NCBI GenBank assembly: GCA_043788745.1
Contig: JAYVTO010000183.1
Span: 1-28,846 of the forward strand
Length of the DNA: 28,846 nt
Source of the DNA: JBBQWZ01 sp043788745
GTDB taxonomy: Bacteria > Acidobacteriota > Terriglobia > Bryobacterales > Bryobacteraceae
Direction of reading: 5' to 3'
Shown piece after piece: positions 13,469 to 21,649 of the stretch. The notes under the pieces were generated by a model. That model saw only the letters and a program-made list of their open reading frames with translations, had not been told where the DNA came from and searched no databases. Each line of letters opens with the position of its first letter. The stretch's first letter is position 1. The translations under genes and the position numbers were made by a program.

Positions 13469-15355
13469 TTACTCGAGCACCTTGATCTCGATCTTCGATC
13501 CGTCCGCGCCTCCAATAAAGACGCGCTGCGTGGCCTGCACATAGTCGGTTGGCAGAGCGTGCGGGATGTCCATGAACTTCTGCGGATTGCGATCCGTCAG
13601 CGGAAACCACGAACTCTGGATCTGGATCATGATCCGATGCCCGGCGCGGAACGTGTGCGCGACGTCGGGCAGGTTGAAGGTGATGCGGTCCGGCTTGCCG
13701 GGCTCAAACGGCACCGGCTTCTCGAAGCTCTTACGGAACTTGCCGCGGAACGGCTCACCGCGCACCAATTGCTGATAGCCCCCGAGCTTGATCGCGTTCG
13801 CAGACTCGCCGCGCGGATTCGCCGACACGCTCGACTCCGGAAAGTCGCCCGGATACACGTCAATCACCTTCACGACGAAGTCCGAGTCCGTGCCTGTCGT
13901 CGACACCTTCAGATCCACCGCGATCGGCCCAAACACCGAGACGTCCTTGTCGAGCACCTCCGACTTGTAAACCAGCACGTCCGGCCGCGTTGCTGCGAAG
14001 CGTTGGTCTTCGGTCATGTAGTCGCCGCGCATGCCCTGCGCGATGTGGCCGATGTATGGCACTGGCTTGTTGGGGTCCGAGATGTATTCGTCGAAACCCC
14101 CGCTCGCAGTCTGCTGCCATGCCAGCTTGCCAGTCGAAGCCAGGAACACCGTCTTCGACTGCACGCCCTTCGGCGGCCATTCTTCAAAGCGCCGCCACTG
14201 GTTCGCGCCAGTCTCAAACATCCACGCCTTCGGGAACTTGCCATCGCCTTTTGCCTTCAGAAACCACCCGAAGAAGGCGAACTCGATCTTCTCTCGATAG
14301 TAGACCGCCGTCTTCGAGCCGAAGCTGATGTTGCCCACCTTGTCGCCGTCGCCGCGCGCGAATCCGCCGTGCGTCCACGGGCCCATCACCAGCACGTTAG
14401 TCTTCGGCGGCGAGTTCTTCTCCATGAAGTCGAACGTCTTCAACGGACCCTGCAAGTCTTCGGCATCGAACCATCCGCCGACCGTCAGCACGGCGGGCTT
14501 GATGTTCTTCAGGTGCTTCCAAATCGCATGCGACTGCCAGACCTCGTCGTAGGCCGTGTGCTCGATGTTGATCGTCCAGTACGGGTTCTTGCCTTGAAAT
14601 ACCTTGCGGTCGGCATCGGCAAGCGAGCCCAGGTTGAGGTAGAACTCGTAGCCGTCCGGAGTGCCGTATTCAAAGGCCAGGCGCTCGGGCGGCAGCGTTG
14701 GGTTCTTCTGCACGTCAAAGCCCGTGTAGAAGCCGAAGTTCGCTGCCAGCATGAAGGCCCCGTTGTGGAAGTTGTCGTCGCCCATGTAGTAGTCGGTGAC
14801 CGGTGCCTGCGGAGACGCGGCGACCAAAGCGGGGTGCGCGTCGATCATTCCGGCCGACGTGAAGAAGCCCGGTTGCGAGATGCCCCAAAGGCCGACCTTG
14901 CCGGTGTTGCCGGGCAGGTTTTTGATCAGCCAATCGATCGTGTCATATGTATCGGTGCTCTCGTCGGTGTCCTTGGGGCCCTTATTCGGTTTATGAGGCC
15001 GGATCTCAGTGAACGTGCCTTCGCTCATATAGCGGCCGCGGACGTCCTGGTAGACGAAGATGAACTTGTCGCGGGCAAAGATCTCGGAGGGTCCGAGCGA
15101 CGGGCGATACTGGTCCGGACCGTAGGGCCGGACGCTGTAGGGGGTCCGGTCGAACAGGATCGGGTAGGTCTTGCCTTCTGAGAAGACGTCTTTGGGGACG
15201 TAAACCGCCGTGAAGAGCTTCACCCCGTCGCGGACCGGGACTCGGTACTCGTACTTGGTATAAGTTTCCTTTATGAAGGCGGCGAGTTGGTCGGCTGTCG
15301 GGGGCGCCTGGGCGGAGGCGGTCGCCAGGACGAGGAAGGTGAGGGCGATGCGCAT
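13469..15355 (-). CDS. CocE/NonD-family hydrolase (X-Pro dipeptidyl-peptidase S15 type), secreted
   Basis: A 628-residue alpha/beta-hydrolase of the CocE/NonD family, which covers cocaine esterase, glutaryl-7-ACA acylase and alpha-amino-acid ester hydrolase. A signal peptide covers about 1-16. The catalytic triad is visible: Ser160 in GLWGISQPG, Asp297 in GGWFDAED and His329 in GPWTHGG. YRVPVRDGVKLFTAVYVPKD (38-57) opens the catalytic domain, and the C-terminal beta-sandwich (from about 470) holds FNLPDVAHTFRAGHRIMIQI. The ATG at 15355 starts the signal peptide. It lies upstream of and next to the lyase gene in one operon. It probably acts outside the cytoplasm on an ester or amide, with the substrate unknown. 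A direct-repeat pair lies in front of it. Confidence 0.9.
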   Translation of the reverse strand: MRIALTFLVLATASAQAPPTADQLAAFIKETYTKYEYRVPVRDGVKLFTAVYVPKDVFSEGKTYPILFDRTPYSVRPYGPDQYRPSLGPSEIFARDKFIFVYQDVRGRYMSEGTFTEIRPHKPNKGPKDTDESTDTYDTIDWLIKNLPGNTGKVGLWGISQPGFFTSAGMIDAHPALVAASPQAPVTDYYMGDDNFHNGAFMLAANFGFYTGFDVQKNPTLPPERLAFEYGTPDGYEFYLNLGSLADADRKVFQGKNPYWTINIEHTAYDEVWQSHAIWKHLKNIKPAVLTVGGWFDAEDLQGPLKTFDFMEKNSPPKTNVLVMGPWTHGGFARGDGDKVGNISFGSKTAVYYREKIEFAFFGWFLKAKGDGKFPKAWMFETGANQWRRFEEWPPKGVQSKTVFLASTGKLAWQQTASGGFDEYISDPNKPVPYIGHIAQGMRGDYMTEDQRFAATRPDVLVYKSEVLDKDVSVFGPIAVDLKVSTTGTDSDFVVKVIDVYPGDFPESSVSANPRGESANAIKLGGYQQLVRGEPFRGKFRKSFEKPVPFEPGKPDRITFNLPDVAHTFRAGHRIMIQIQSSWFPLTDRNPQKFMDIPHALPTDYVQATQRVFIGGADGSKIEIKVLE

Positions 15356-15370
15356 AATGGACTGGCTACG

Positions 15371-15376
15371 AGTGTA
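15371..15376 (-). promoter_or_regulatory. Putative -10 box (TACACT)
   Basis: TACACT on the minus strand ends 15 nt before the ATG at 15355 of the hydrolase/lyase operon. No clear -35 box is seen at the usual distance. Confidence 0.35.
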
Positions 15377-15391
15377 CCTCGTTTGGGCCTG

Positions 15392-15443
15392 CAAAACGAA
15401 GCCAAGTCTGCGGGGCAACCGGCCTTGTACAAAACGAAGCCAA
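15392..15443 (-). repeat. Direct-repeat pair upstream of the hydrolase operon
   Basis: TTGGCTTCGTTTTG occurs twice on the minus strand, at 15405-15392 and 15443-15430, with 38 nt from start to start. The pair sits directly upstream of the putative -10 box of the CocE/lyase operon. It is a candidate binding site for a regulator, or a small tandem repeat without function. Confidence 0.6.
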
Positions 15444-16211
15444 CCTTCGTTAAGGCTTTTTATATCTATAGTTTAGAAAGATTATAGAGGTGTTTCTAAA
15501 AAACCATTTTCACTGGGAAATATTTACCAACGGCTTTTCTTTGTTTTCGCCCTTTCCAAACATGGCCGGAACTTCATGGTCCGGGATTGCTTGGCGTTTA
15601 CTGGGAGATCCGCTCACGCTTCAAGAATACCCTGTGCGTGTGAGATTTCGAATGCCGCAATTTTTGGTGTTGAGCGGGCGCATACTTCGCTCTGACTTCG
15701 GCCTGGCTTCGGGCACGCCTCGAATCATCACATTTGATCCGCGGACGGTTGAATCCGCTCCCGACGCGGCCCTTCGGGCCGCTCTGGTCGCGGCTCGGAC
15801 TTGGCGCCTTCGGCTCCTCGCCCGATGGTTTCTGGCGGTCATCGCCCGCGCACGCGTCCGGACTTCGCTTGCGGTTCATTGCTGGGGTAGCATCCCCGAG
15901 ATCGAGCTTTCATGGGTTTCTTAACTGTCGGGTTTCAGTGCTTGGGTGTAGTACGGAGGTGTCCCCGCCCGGGGCTAGCACCGTGACCGCTTGATTTGTT
16001 TCATCGGACGCCTCGGTCTCAGCCGCGTGCGTAAAGCGCGAGGGTGAGTTTTGATTTGAGGCGAAAGCTTCGAGCGCAACCAATTGGACCGGGGCGCTCG
16101 CGCACCCGGCTGGATTCGCGATCTTCCGATCAAATGGAACTATTCAAACGGTCGAAGAATTAGAGCGTCGCCGATTTTTTCGGGCTTGTCACATCCGGGA
16201 TCCATCCGCGC
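15444..16211. other. Long intergenic region with an AT-rich island and repeats
   Basis: No convincing gene is present. The first part (about 15450-15560) is clearly AT-rich compared with the GC-rich surroundings. It contains TATATCTATAG and, on the minus strand, TATAATC. A 49-bp element at 15750-15798 is nearly identical, inverted, to 28761-28809. The rest holds GC-rich low-complexity sequence resembling the other gaps. A minus-strand frame around 15920-16120 has no ATG and no recognisable motif. Confidence 0.6.
15750..15798 (+). repeat. 49-bp dispersed element, copy 1
   Basis: It runs from TGAATCCGCTCCCGACGCGG through the small palindrome GGCCCTTCGGGCC to TCGCGGCTCGG. The reverse complement at 28761-28809 differs at one position over these 49 bases. 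Confidence 0.85.
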
Positions 16212-16237
16212 CGGACCAGGCAGTCCGACCTACCGCG
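16212..16237 (+). repeat. REP-like element related to the in-gene repeat at 19609-19698
   Basis: This 26-nt stretch (CGGACC...GTCCGACCTAC...GCG) matches 19675-19700 inside the following gene at 23 of 26 positions by my reading. It lies just upstream of the putative promoter of that gene. Confidence 0.65.
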
Positions 16238-16249
16238 CGAAATAGCCGG

Positions 16250-16255
16250 TATACT
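16250..16255 (+). promoter_or_regulatory. Putative -10 box (TATACT)
   Basis: TATACT lies 34 nt before the GTG at 16290. This gene, unlike most in the window, would have a normal leader with a Shine-Dalgarno site. Confidence 0.45.
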
Positions 16256-16279
16256 CTTAGAGTTCAGAACGCCTGGATC

Positions 16280-16283
16280 GGAG
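16280..16283 (+). promoter_or_regulatory. Shine-Dalgarno GGAG for the GTG start at 16290
   Basis: GGAG lies 6 nt before the GTG at 16290. This supports that start over the ATG at 16314, which would cut the signal peptide short. Confidence 0.6.
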
Positions 16284-16289
16284 ACGGTT

Positions 16290-19200
16290 GTGCACAGAAG
16301 CTTGTTTTGCGGTATGGGATTTCTCGCTCTCGCCGACCTGCTTTCCGCACAGGCAACCAGGACGGCGGGGCCGATCATCCAAACGTACGCAGGCGCGGAT
16401 TGGACATTTCAGGGGGACGGGAAGTCCGCGCTGAACGCCGCGTTCGGTGGAGCGGATGGGATTGCGCGCGATTCCGCCGGGAATCTGTATCTGGCCGACT
16501 CGCAGAATTACCAGGTTTATCGGATTGCCCCGGACGGTGTGCTGACCGTGATCGCGGGAAACGGCTTCGATGGGGTCGCCCAAGAGGGTGCGGTGGCACG
16601 GAAGTCGCCGGCGAATCGACCGAGGGTGGTGACCGCCTGCCCGGATGGCAGTGTGCTGTTCGGCGAGAGCTTCGGGGTTCGCCGGATTGCGCGGGATGCC
16701 ACGAGCAGCACGTTCGCAGGGTCCACGGGGCGAACCGGCCCGTTTATCACAACGGGCGGCGATGGCGGTCCGGCGACTCGGGCGGGGCTGTCCGTACCGT
16801 CGGGGTTGGCATGCGACGCTTCCGGCACAGTGTATATCGCGGATAGCGCCAATAATCGTGTCCGGAAAGTCGACACCAACGGGATCATCACGACGATCGC
16901 CGGTACCGGCCAAGCCGGATTCAGCGGGGATGGCGGCGCGGCGACAGCGGCGATGCTGTCTTTCCCCCGCGGCCTGCGGCTGGACGCGGCGGGGAATCTG
17001 TTCATTGCGGATGCGAACAACGGAAGAATCCGCAGGGTGGCGAAGGATGGAACGATCGGCACGTTCGCGGCGCAGTTGAATACTCCGACGGACTTGGATT
17101 TTGACGGTTCCGGAATTGCTTACGTCACCGAGGGGGGGACGCAACGGGTCACGCGGATTACTCCAGGCGGGGCTGCCACCCCTTTTGCCGGAACGGGCGC
17201 AGTCGGTTTCCTGGGAGACGGCGGACCAGCGAGTGCCGCAAGGTTCTACAATCCGACGGGCGTGCTGGTGGATCCTGCTGGCAACGTATTGGTCGCGGAT
17301 ACACAGAACCGGCGGGTTCGCCGGATTGATCCGACGGGAAGGATTACCACGATTGCGGGCAACGGGCAATATCGGTTCTCTGCGGAGGGCACTGGGGCGA
17401 CGTTCGCCTTCTTAACCGGCCCATCGCGGGTTGCGGTTACGCCTTCGGGGTTGGTTTACATCGCGGACGGCGACGAGGTCACCAACCGTATCTTGCGGGT
17501 GGAAGCCGACGGCCGCCTGACGACGGTGCTCGCGAAGGGAGCACCGGGTTTCAGCGGTGCGGTGGATGGGATGGTCTTCGACAGCAGGGGGAACCTATTT
17601 TTCGGCGACGGGGGATTCCTGCAGCGTTTGACGCCGGACGGGACGTTGACGCGCTATGCGGGGGGAGGCAGCGATGGTGGCGAGGGCGTGGCCGCGCTAA
17701 CGGCCCGCATTCTGCCAAAAGGATTGGCATTGGATGCGGCAGGGACGATCTATTTCGCCGATGCCAACACGCATCGAGTTCGAAAAGTAACCGCGGCGGG
17801 AATCGTGAGCACGGTGGCGGGAACGGGCGTCGCCGGATTCGCGGAGGGGACGGCAGCGAAGGCACAGTTCAACGCGCCCCTCGGGGTGACGGTGGATGCG
17901 ACGGGCAATGTGTTCGTGGCGGATTTCGGTAACGATCGCATCCGCAAGATCGCCCCGGACGGGACCGTTTCGACGATCGTTGGACCGGGTGGCCAAGGAT
18001 CGTGCCGGGGGGCGACCGATGTGACGTTCGACGTATCCGGCGCGCTGCTGGCTCTGTGTTCAAACCTCTTTCGCCTGATGCGCGTGGCAAGCGACGGGAC
18101 GGTGACCACGCTTGCCGGTAACGGTGCGATCGCGTTTGCCGGCGATGGCGGTCCAGCGATTCTGGGATCGCTGAACAATCCAATGGGCGTGACGTCGGAC
18201 GCGAAGGGTAACATCTACATCGCAGATTCTTCGAATTTTCGGGTGCGCGTTCTGCCCGCGGCGGCACCGACGTTAGCGGCGACGCCGCAGAGTTTGTCGT
18301 TTACGGCGCGGGCTGGCGATGCTCCGCCTCGGCCGCAACAGGTGGCGGTTAGTGGTTCGGTGACGGGGTTGCCATATGCGGTGACGTCGAGTGCAGCGTT
18401 CTTGTTGGCGACTCCGAGCAGCCTGTCGACTCCGGCGACGTTGAGTGTGACGGCGAATCCGGGGACGCTTGCGCCGGGCAGTTACACGGGCACGATTACC
18501 TTGACGCCAACAGTGGCGAATGTGGCTCCGGTGGTGATTTCGGTTTCGCTGACGCTACAAACGGCGCTGCCTGGACAACTCTCGGTGGACTCGGCGGGGC
18601 TTTCGTTTTCGTTTGTGCGGGGCAACGCGGCAGCCACACGGCGTATTGTCGTAAGCAACCCCGGCGGGGGATCCGAGACGTTTTCCGCGTCGGCGCGGAC
18701 GGTGAGTGGCGGCAGTTGGTTAGCGGTGACGCCGACGTCGGGGAGCGCGACGGGGGCGGCTCCGGTGTCGTTGGTGGTGACGGCGAATCCGGCGGGGCTG
18801 GCTCCGGGCACGTATTCGGGGAGCGTAATTATTTTGGATGCGGATGGCAAGAGTCTGGTTGTTCCGGTGACGATGTCGGTGAGCAGTTCGGGGCAGTTGA
18901 TTCGTTTGTCGCAGCGCGGGCTGACGTTCCAGGGCGTATTGAGTGGCGGCGTCACGCCGCCGCAAGTGATCTCGGTTGTGAATGCGGGGCAGGGGACATT
19001 TGCGTACACGGCGCGGGCGATTACGGCGGCGGGGATTCCGCAGTGGTTGCAAGTGAGTCCTGCGTCGGGAACGGTGACGGCGGGGCAGGCCGCTCCGGAC
19101 ATCAATGTGAGCGTGAACCTGGCGGGGCTGGCTCCTGGAGACTATTTTGGACGCATTCAAGTGTCATCTTCGACGGCGGACAATTCGCCGCAGGAAGCGA

Positions 19201-20771
19201 CGGTGGTGTTCAGCGTGCTAGCCGCGGGCACGGATCCTGGTCCGGTGGTCCAGCCTGCAGGCCTGGTATTTACCGGAGTGGCGGGCGCGGGCGATCCGGC
19301 ATCGCAAAGCGTGATCGTGTCGAACCTGACGCCGACGCCGTTGAGTTTCGGATCGGGGATCGCGACGCTCGATGGCAGGCAGTACATTCAGTATCAGCCG
19401 TCGAATGCCTTGATTCCGACGGGATCGGTGGAGATCGTCGTTCAGCCGTCGTTCAAGGCGTTGGCGGCGGGTATCTATCGCGGGGCGGTGACGCTGGTGT
19501 TCTTCAATGGATCGATTCGTACTGTCGCGATTCTGATTGTGATTGCACCGGCGGGGACGGTGTTCAATGGTCCGGCGACCCTGGGGCGGACGTTCCCGGA
19601 ATGGACTGCTTCCTCGGCCTTGACTTGGTCGGACCTGGCGGTCCAACCTACTGTTTCCTCGCCTGGTGCTTGGTCGGACCTGGCGGTCCGACCTACTGCG
19701 CCTGCTTCGTCTCGTGAAATCACAGGGTGCACTCCGAAGCAGTTGCTGCCTCTGTTTACTTCGTTGGGAACGAACTTCACGGTGCCGGCTTCGTATCCGA
19801 ATTCGTTAACGGTGAAAGTTGTCGACGACTGCGGGCAGTTGCACGTGAGTGGATCGACAAGCGTGTCGTTCTCGAACGGCGACGTGCCGCTGGCGTTGGT
19901 GTCGACGGGCGACGGCGAGTGGACGGGCACGTGGCAGAGCGTCAACGCGGCGCAGGCGAGCGTGACGTTGACGGCGACGGCGGAGAACCAACCGGCGGCG
20001 TTGAAGGGCTCGATTCAGGTATCGGGCGGCTTGGGCGGCAACGCGACTCCGCCCCTGGTGGGACAGGGCGGCGTGATTAGCGGATCGAGCTTTGCGCGGC
20101 AAGCGCCGCTTGCGCCGGGGTCGATTGTTTCGATTTACGGATTGCGGTTATCGAGCGGAACGCAGCAAGCGCCGCAGTTGCCCTTGGGCAACGAACTGGC
20201 CGGGACGCAGGTGATTATCGGCGGCCGCTCGGCACCGTTGTTGTTCTCAAGCGACGGGCAGGTGAACGCAATTCTGCCGCTGGCGACTCCGGTGAATACA
20301 CCGGTTCAGATGGTAGTTTCGCGCGGGAATCAGATATCAGTGCCGGTGGAGATTTTGATTGCGACGGCGGTTCCTGGCGTATTTTCGTTCAACGGAAGCG
20401 GTGCCGGGCAGGGTCACATCTATGTCGCGCAGGCGAACGGCACGCAGCGGATCGCGGACGCGGCGAATCCGGCGCGGGCGGGCGACACGCTGGTGATGTA
20501 CTGCTCCGGGCTGGGTCCAGTAGATTCGGCGGTGACGGATGGCAGCGCGGCTCCACTCGACCGACTGGTGCGGACGCTGAGTCCGGTGACTGTGTCGATC
20601 GGGGGAGTGAGCGTTCCGGCGAGTTTTGCGGGCCTTGCGCCAACCTTCGCGGTGGGGCTGTATCAGGTGAACGTGGTAGTTCCGGCGGGCGTGTCAGCGG
20701 GCGGCTCGGTGCCGGTGACGGTGACCGCAGCGGGACAAACCAGTCCGACGGTGACGATCGCGGTGCGGTAG
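16290..20771 (+). CDS. Giant secreted NHL-propeller / BACON-like / TIGR03437 protein
   Basis: This 1,493-residue secreted protein has several domains in order. A signal peptide (about 1-20) is followed by a long run of NHL-type repeats (about 25-660) of the pattern DAAGNLFIADANNGRIRRV...GTIAGTG, likely forming one or two beta-propellers. Four BACON/Ig-like repeats follow (about 665-1085), each starting with a form of LSFT or LTFQ and containing VVSNPGGG or VVNAGQG. Next come a 30-residue duplicated segment (about 1107-1136) and a linker. The C-terminus (about 1255-1493: APGSIVSIYGLRLSSG, then DGQVNAILP) is TIGR03437, a domain known mainly from Solibacter. No catalytic motif is visible. Propellers of this sort usually bind ligands or scaffold proteins at the cell surface. 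The GTG start is supported by a Shine-Dalgarno site. The exact role is unknown. Confidence 0.88.
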   Translation: MHRSLFCGMGFLALADLLSAQATRTAGPIIQTYAGADWTFQGDGKSALNAAFGGADGIARDSAGNLYLADSQNYQVYRIAPDGVLTVIAGNGFDGVAQEGAVARKSPANRPRVVTACPDGSVLFGESFGVRRIARDATSSTFAGSTGRTGPFITTGGDGGPATRAGLSVPSGLACDASGTVYIADSANNRVRKVDTNGIITTIAGTGQAGFSGDGGAATAAMLSFPRGLRLDAAGNLFIADANNGRIRRVAKDGTIGTFAAQLNTPTDLDFDGSGIAYVTEGGTQRVTRITPGGAATPFAGTGAVGFLGDGGPASAARFYNPTGVLVDPAGNVLVADTQNRRVRRIDPTGRITTIAGNGQYRFSAEGTGATFAFLTGPSRVAVTPSGLVYIADGDEVTNRILRVEADGRLTTVLAKGAPGFSGAVDGMVFDSRGNLFFGDGGFLQRLTPDGTLTRYAGGGSDGGEGVAALTARILPKGLALDAAGTIYFADANTHRVRKVTAAGIVSTVAGTGVAGFAEGTAAKAQFNAPLGVTVDATGNVFVADFGNDRIRKIAPDGTVSTIVGPGGQGSCRGATDVTFDVSGALLALCSNLFRLMRVASDGTVTTLAGNGAIAFAGDGGPAILGSLNNPMGVTSDAKGNIYIADSSNFRVRVLPAAAPTLAATPQSLSFTARAGDAPPRPQQVAVSGSVTGLPYAVTSSAAFLLATPSSLSTPATLSVTANPGTLAPGSYTGTITLTPTVANVAPVVISVSLTLQTALPGQLSVDSAGLSFSFVRGNAAATRRIVVSNPGGGSETFSASARTVSGGSWLAVTPTSGSATGAAPVSLVVTANPAGLAPGTYSGSVIILDADGKSLVVPVTMSVSSSGQLIRLSQRGLTFQGVLSGGVTPPQVISVVNAGQGTFAYTARAITAAGIPQWLQVSPASGTVTAGQAAPDINVSVNLAGLAPGDYFGRIQVSSSTADNSPQEATVVFSVLAAGTDPGPVVQPAGLVFTGVAGAGDPASQSVIVSNLTPTPLSFGSGIATLDGRQYIQYQPSNALIPTGSVEIVVQPSFKALAAGIYRGAVTLVFFNGSIRTVAILIVIAPAGTVFNGPATLGRTFPEWTASSALTWSDLAVQPTVSSPGAWSDLAVRPTAPASSREITGCTPKQLLPLFTSLGTNFTVPASYPNSLTVKVVDDCGQLHVSGSTSVSFSNGDVPLALVSTGDGEWTGTWQSVNAAQASVTLTATAENQPAALKGSIQVSGGLGGNATPPLVGQGGVISGSSFARQAPLAPGSIVSIYGLRLSSGTQQAPQLPLGNELAGTQVIIGGRSAPLLFSSDGQVNAILPLATPVNTPVQMVVSRGNQISVPVEILIATAVPGVFSFNGSGAGQGHIYVAQANGTQRIADAANPARAGDTLVMYCSGLGPVDSAVTDGSAAPLDRLVRTLSPVTVSIGGVSVPASFAGLAPTFAVGLYQVNVVVPAGVSAGGSVPVTVTAAGQTSPTVTIAVR
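19609..19698 (+). repeat. In-frame 45-nt tandem repeat resembling intergenic REP DNA
   Basis: Two 45-nt copies, 19609-19653 and 19654-19698, encode TWSDLAVQPTVSSPG- and AWSDLAVRPTAPAS-type segments inside the giant secreted protein. The core GGACC-TGGC-GGTCC is a hairpin. The core plus CGACCTAC resembles the intergenic element at 16212-16237, upstream of the same gene. Confidence 0.8.
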
Positions 20772-20811
20772 CTCTTTGTTTCGGTACGTGACAAAAACAG
20801 CTTAGAGAAAG

Positions 20812-20835
20812 CGCCTTGAGTCTCCGGAGGCGTTT
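20812..20835 (+). terminator. Weak hairpin with short T-tract after the giant gene
   Basis: CGCCT pairs with AGGCG across an 11-nt loop and is followed by TTT, 40 nt after the stop of the giant gene. The stem is short, so the call is tentative. The GGAGG in its loop and right arm also precedes a small ORF. Confidence 0.3.
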
Positions 20836-20916
20836 ATGAAAATTCTCGGCCGGCTGCTCTCGACACCGGTGTTCGCGACCATCCTTTGCGATCAGCGCGG
20901 CCCGGAGATAAGCTAG
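20836..20916 (+). CDS. Possible 26-residue small ORF with a strong Shine-Dalgarno site
   Basis: An ATG at 20836 follows GGAGG (20826-20830) with 5 nt between, the best-placed ribosome-binding site in this area. It opens a 26-codon frame beginning MKILGRLLSTPVFATIL and ending at TAG (20914-20916). The N-terminus is basic and hydrophobic. I do not recognise the product. It may be a leader peptide, the broken start of a lost gene, or chance. It lies just before the toxin-antitoxin-like locus. Confidence 0.25.
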   Translation: MKILGRLLSTPVFATILCDQRGPEIS

Positions 20917-20935
20917 TTGGTGGGGTTCGCTCGAA

Positions 20936-21256
20936 ATGACGACTAGCGAATAGATCGAGGCGCGGAACGGCGGCGACTACGTTGTCGGCTCCAGGGTTGG
21001 CTTGGATATCGTCGTGCATGCGTTCCGGCGTGGGCGCACTACCGAGGACATCTTTCGGTCCTATCCGACGGTTGGATCGTTGGCGAACATCTACGGCGTG
21101 ATTACGTTCATCCTTGAGCATCCGCAAGAAATCGAGGAATACCTCCAGGCCGAAGAGCGCGCCTACCAGGAGTTTCAGGCGAGCCATCCGTTGCCGACGG
21201 ATATGCTAGCGCCGTTTGCGCGCGCCCGCAACGAGAAACTTTCGAAGCTGGTGTGA
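20936..21256 (+). pseudogene. DUF433 antitoxin-like gene interrupted by an amber codon
   Basis: Read from the ATG at 20936 the frame is MTTSE-TAG-IEARNGGDYVVGSRVGLDIVVHAFRRG and then continues to the stop at 21254-21256. Apart from the TAG at 20951-20953 this is a complete DUF433 protein of about 106 codons: start, VGSR(V)G, and the C-terminal ILEHPQEIEEYL. Family members commonly have Tyr at the interrupted place, so a TAT/TAC to TAG change is likely. DUF433 proteins have a helix-turn-helix and act as antitoxins to PIN-like toxins such as DUF5615, encoded next here with a GTGA overlap. A TTG at 21002 could restart translation and give an 84-residue form lacking the first 22 codons. Whether any antitoxin is made is uncertain. 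Confidence 0.8.
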
Positions 21257-21621
21257 AGATCGCGTTTCAAGCGGACGCCAATCTCGACCCTGCTATCAGG
21301 AGAGGGCTCTGCCGTCGCGAACCCGGAATCGATTGCCAGGACCATGTGGGAGTGATTCCTGATGGCCTATCCGATGGTGAGGTCCTTCGATTTGCCGCGG
21401 AGGCTGGTCGAGTGCTGGTTTCGGCGGATGTGAGGACGATGCTCGTTCACTGCAACGAATTCGCAGCGATCCACGAATCGCCTGGTCTCATCCTGATCCC
21501 GCCGTTTCGGTCGATTGCTTCGGTTATCGAGGGACTCTTGCTGGTTTGGGTGGAATGGGCGCAGAGCCAGATGCAGAATCAAGCAGTGCGGCTGCCGAGT
21601 TCGTCCCGCTGGCAACGATGA
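21253..21621 (+). CDS. DUF5615 PIN-like toxin
   Basis: This 122-residue protein matches the DUF5615 / PIN-like (Mut7-C-related) family, usually the toxin partner of DUF433. The putative acidic active-site residues are in IAFQADANLD near the N-terminus (D8, D11) and VLVSADVRTM (about 55-64). GLSDGEVLRFAAEAGRVLVS is the typical central stretch. The GTG at 21253 overlaps the antitoxin stop (GTGA), the usual sign of translational coupling. The last 15 or so residues (SSSRWQR) look non-family, so the gene may have lost its native end. A toxin without a clearly translated antitoxin suggests that it is weak, silent or dead, or that the antitoxin restarts internally. Confidence 0.82.
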   Translation: MKIAFQADANLDPAIRRGLCRREPGIDCQDHVGVIPDGLSDGEVLRFAAEAGRVLVSADVRTMLVHCNEFAAIHESPGLILIPPFRSIASVIEGLLLVWVEWAQSQMQNQAVRLPSSSRWQR

Positions 21622-21649
21622 CCGAAGGCCCGGAGGACTCAGTGACCAC

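Noticed and set aside
13559..15181. 540-codon plus-strand frame opposite the CocE-like hydrolase gene.
   Set aside because: Arg/His/Val-rich shadow. The minus-strand frame has a signal peptide and a full catalytic triad.
15490..15924. 144-codon plus-strand frame in the long gap.
   Set aside because: It crosses the AT-rich island and the 49-bp repeat, with no motif or ribosome-binding site. It is probably chance.
15920..16130. Minus-strand open stretch reading SRFTHAAETEASDETNQ and on.
   Set aside because: No ATG or GTG start, short, and I recognise no family. It may be a fossil but is not supportable.
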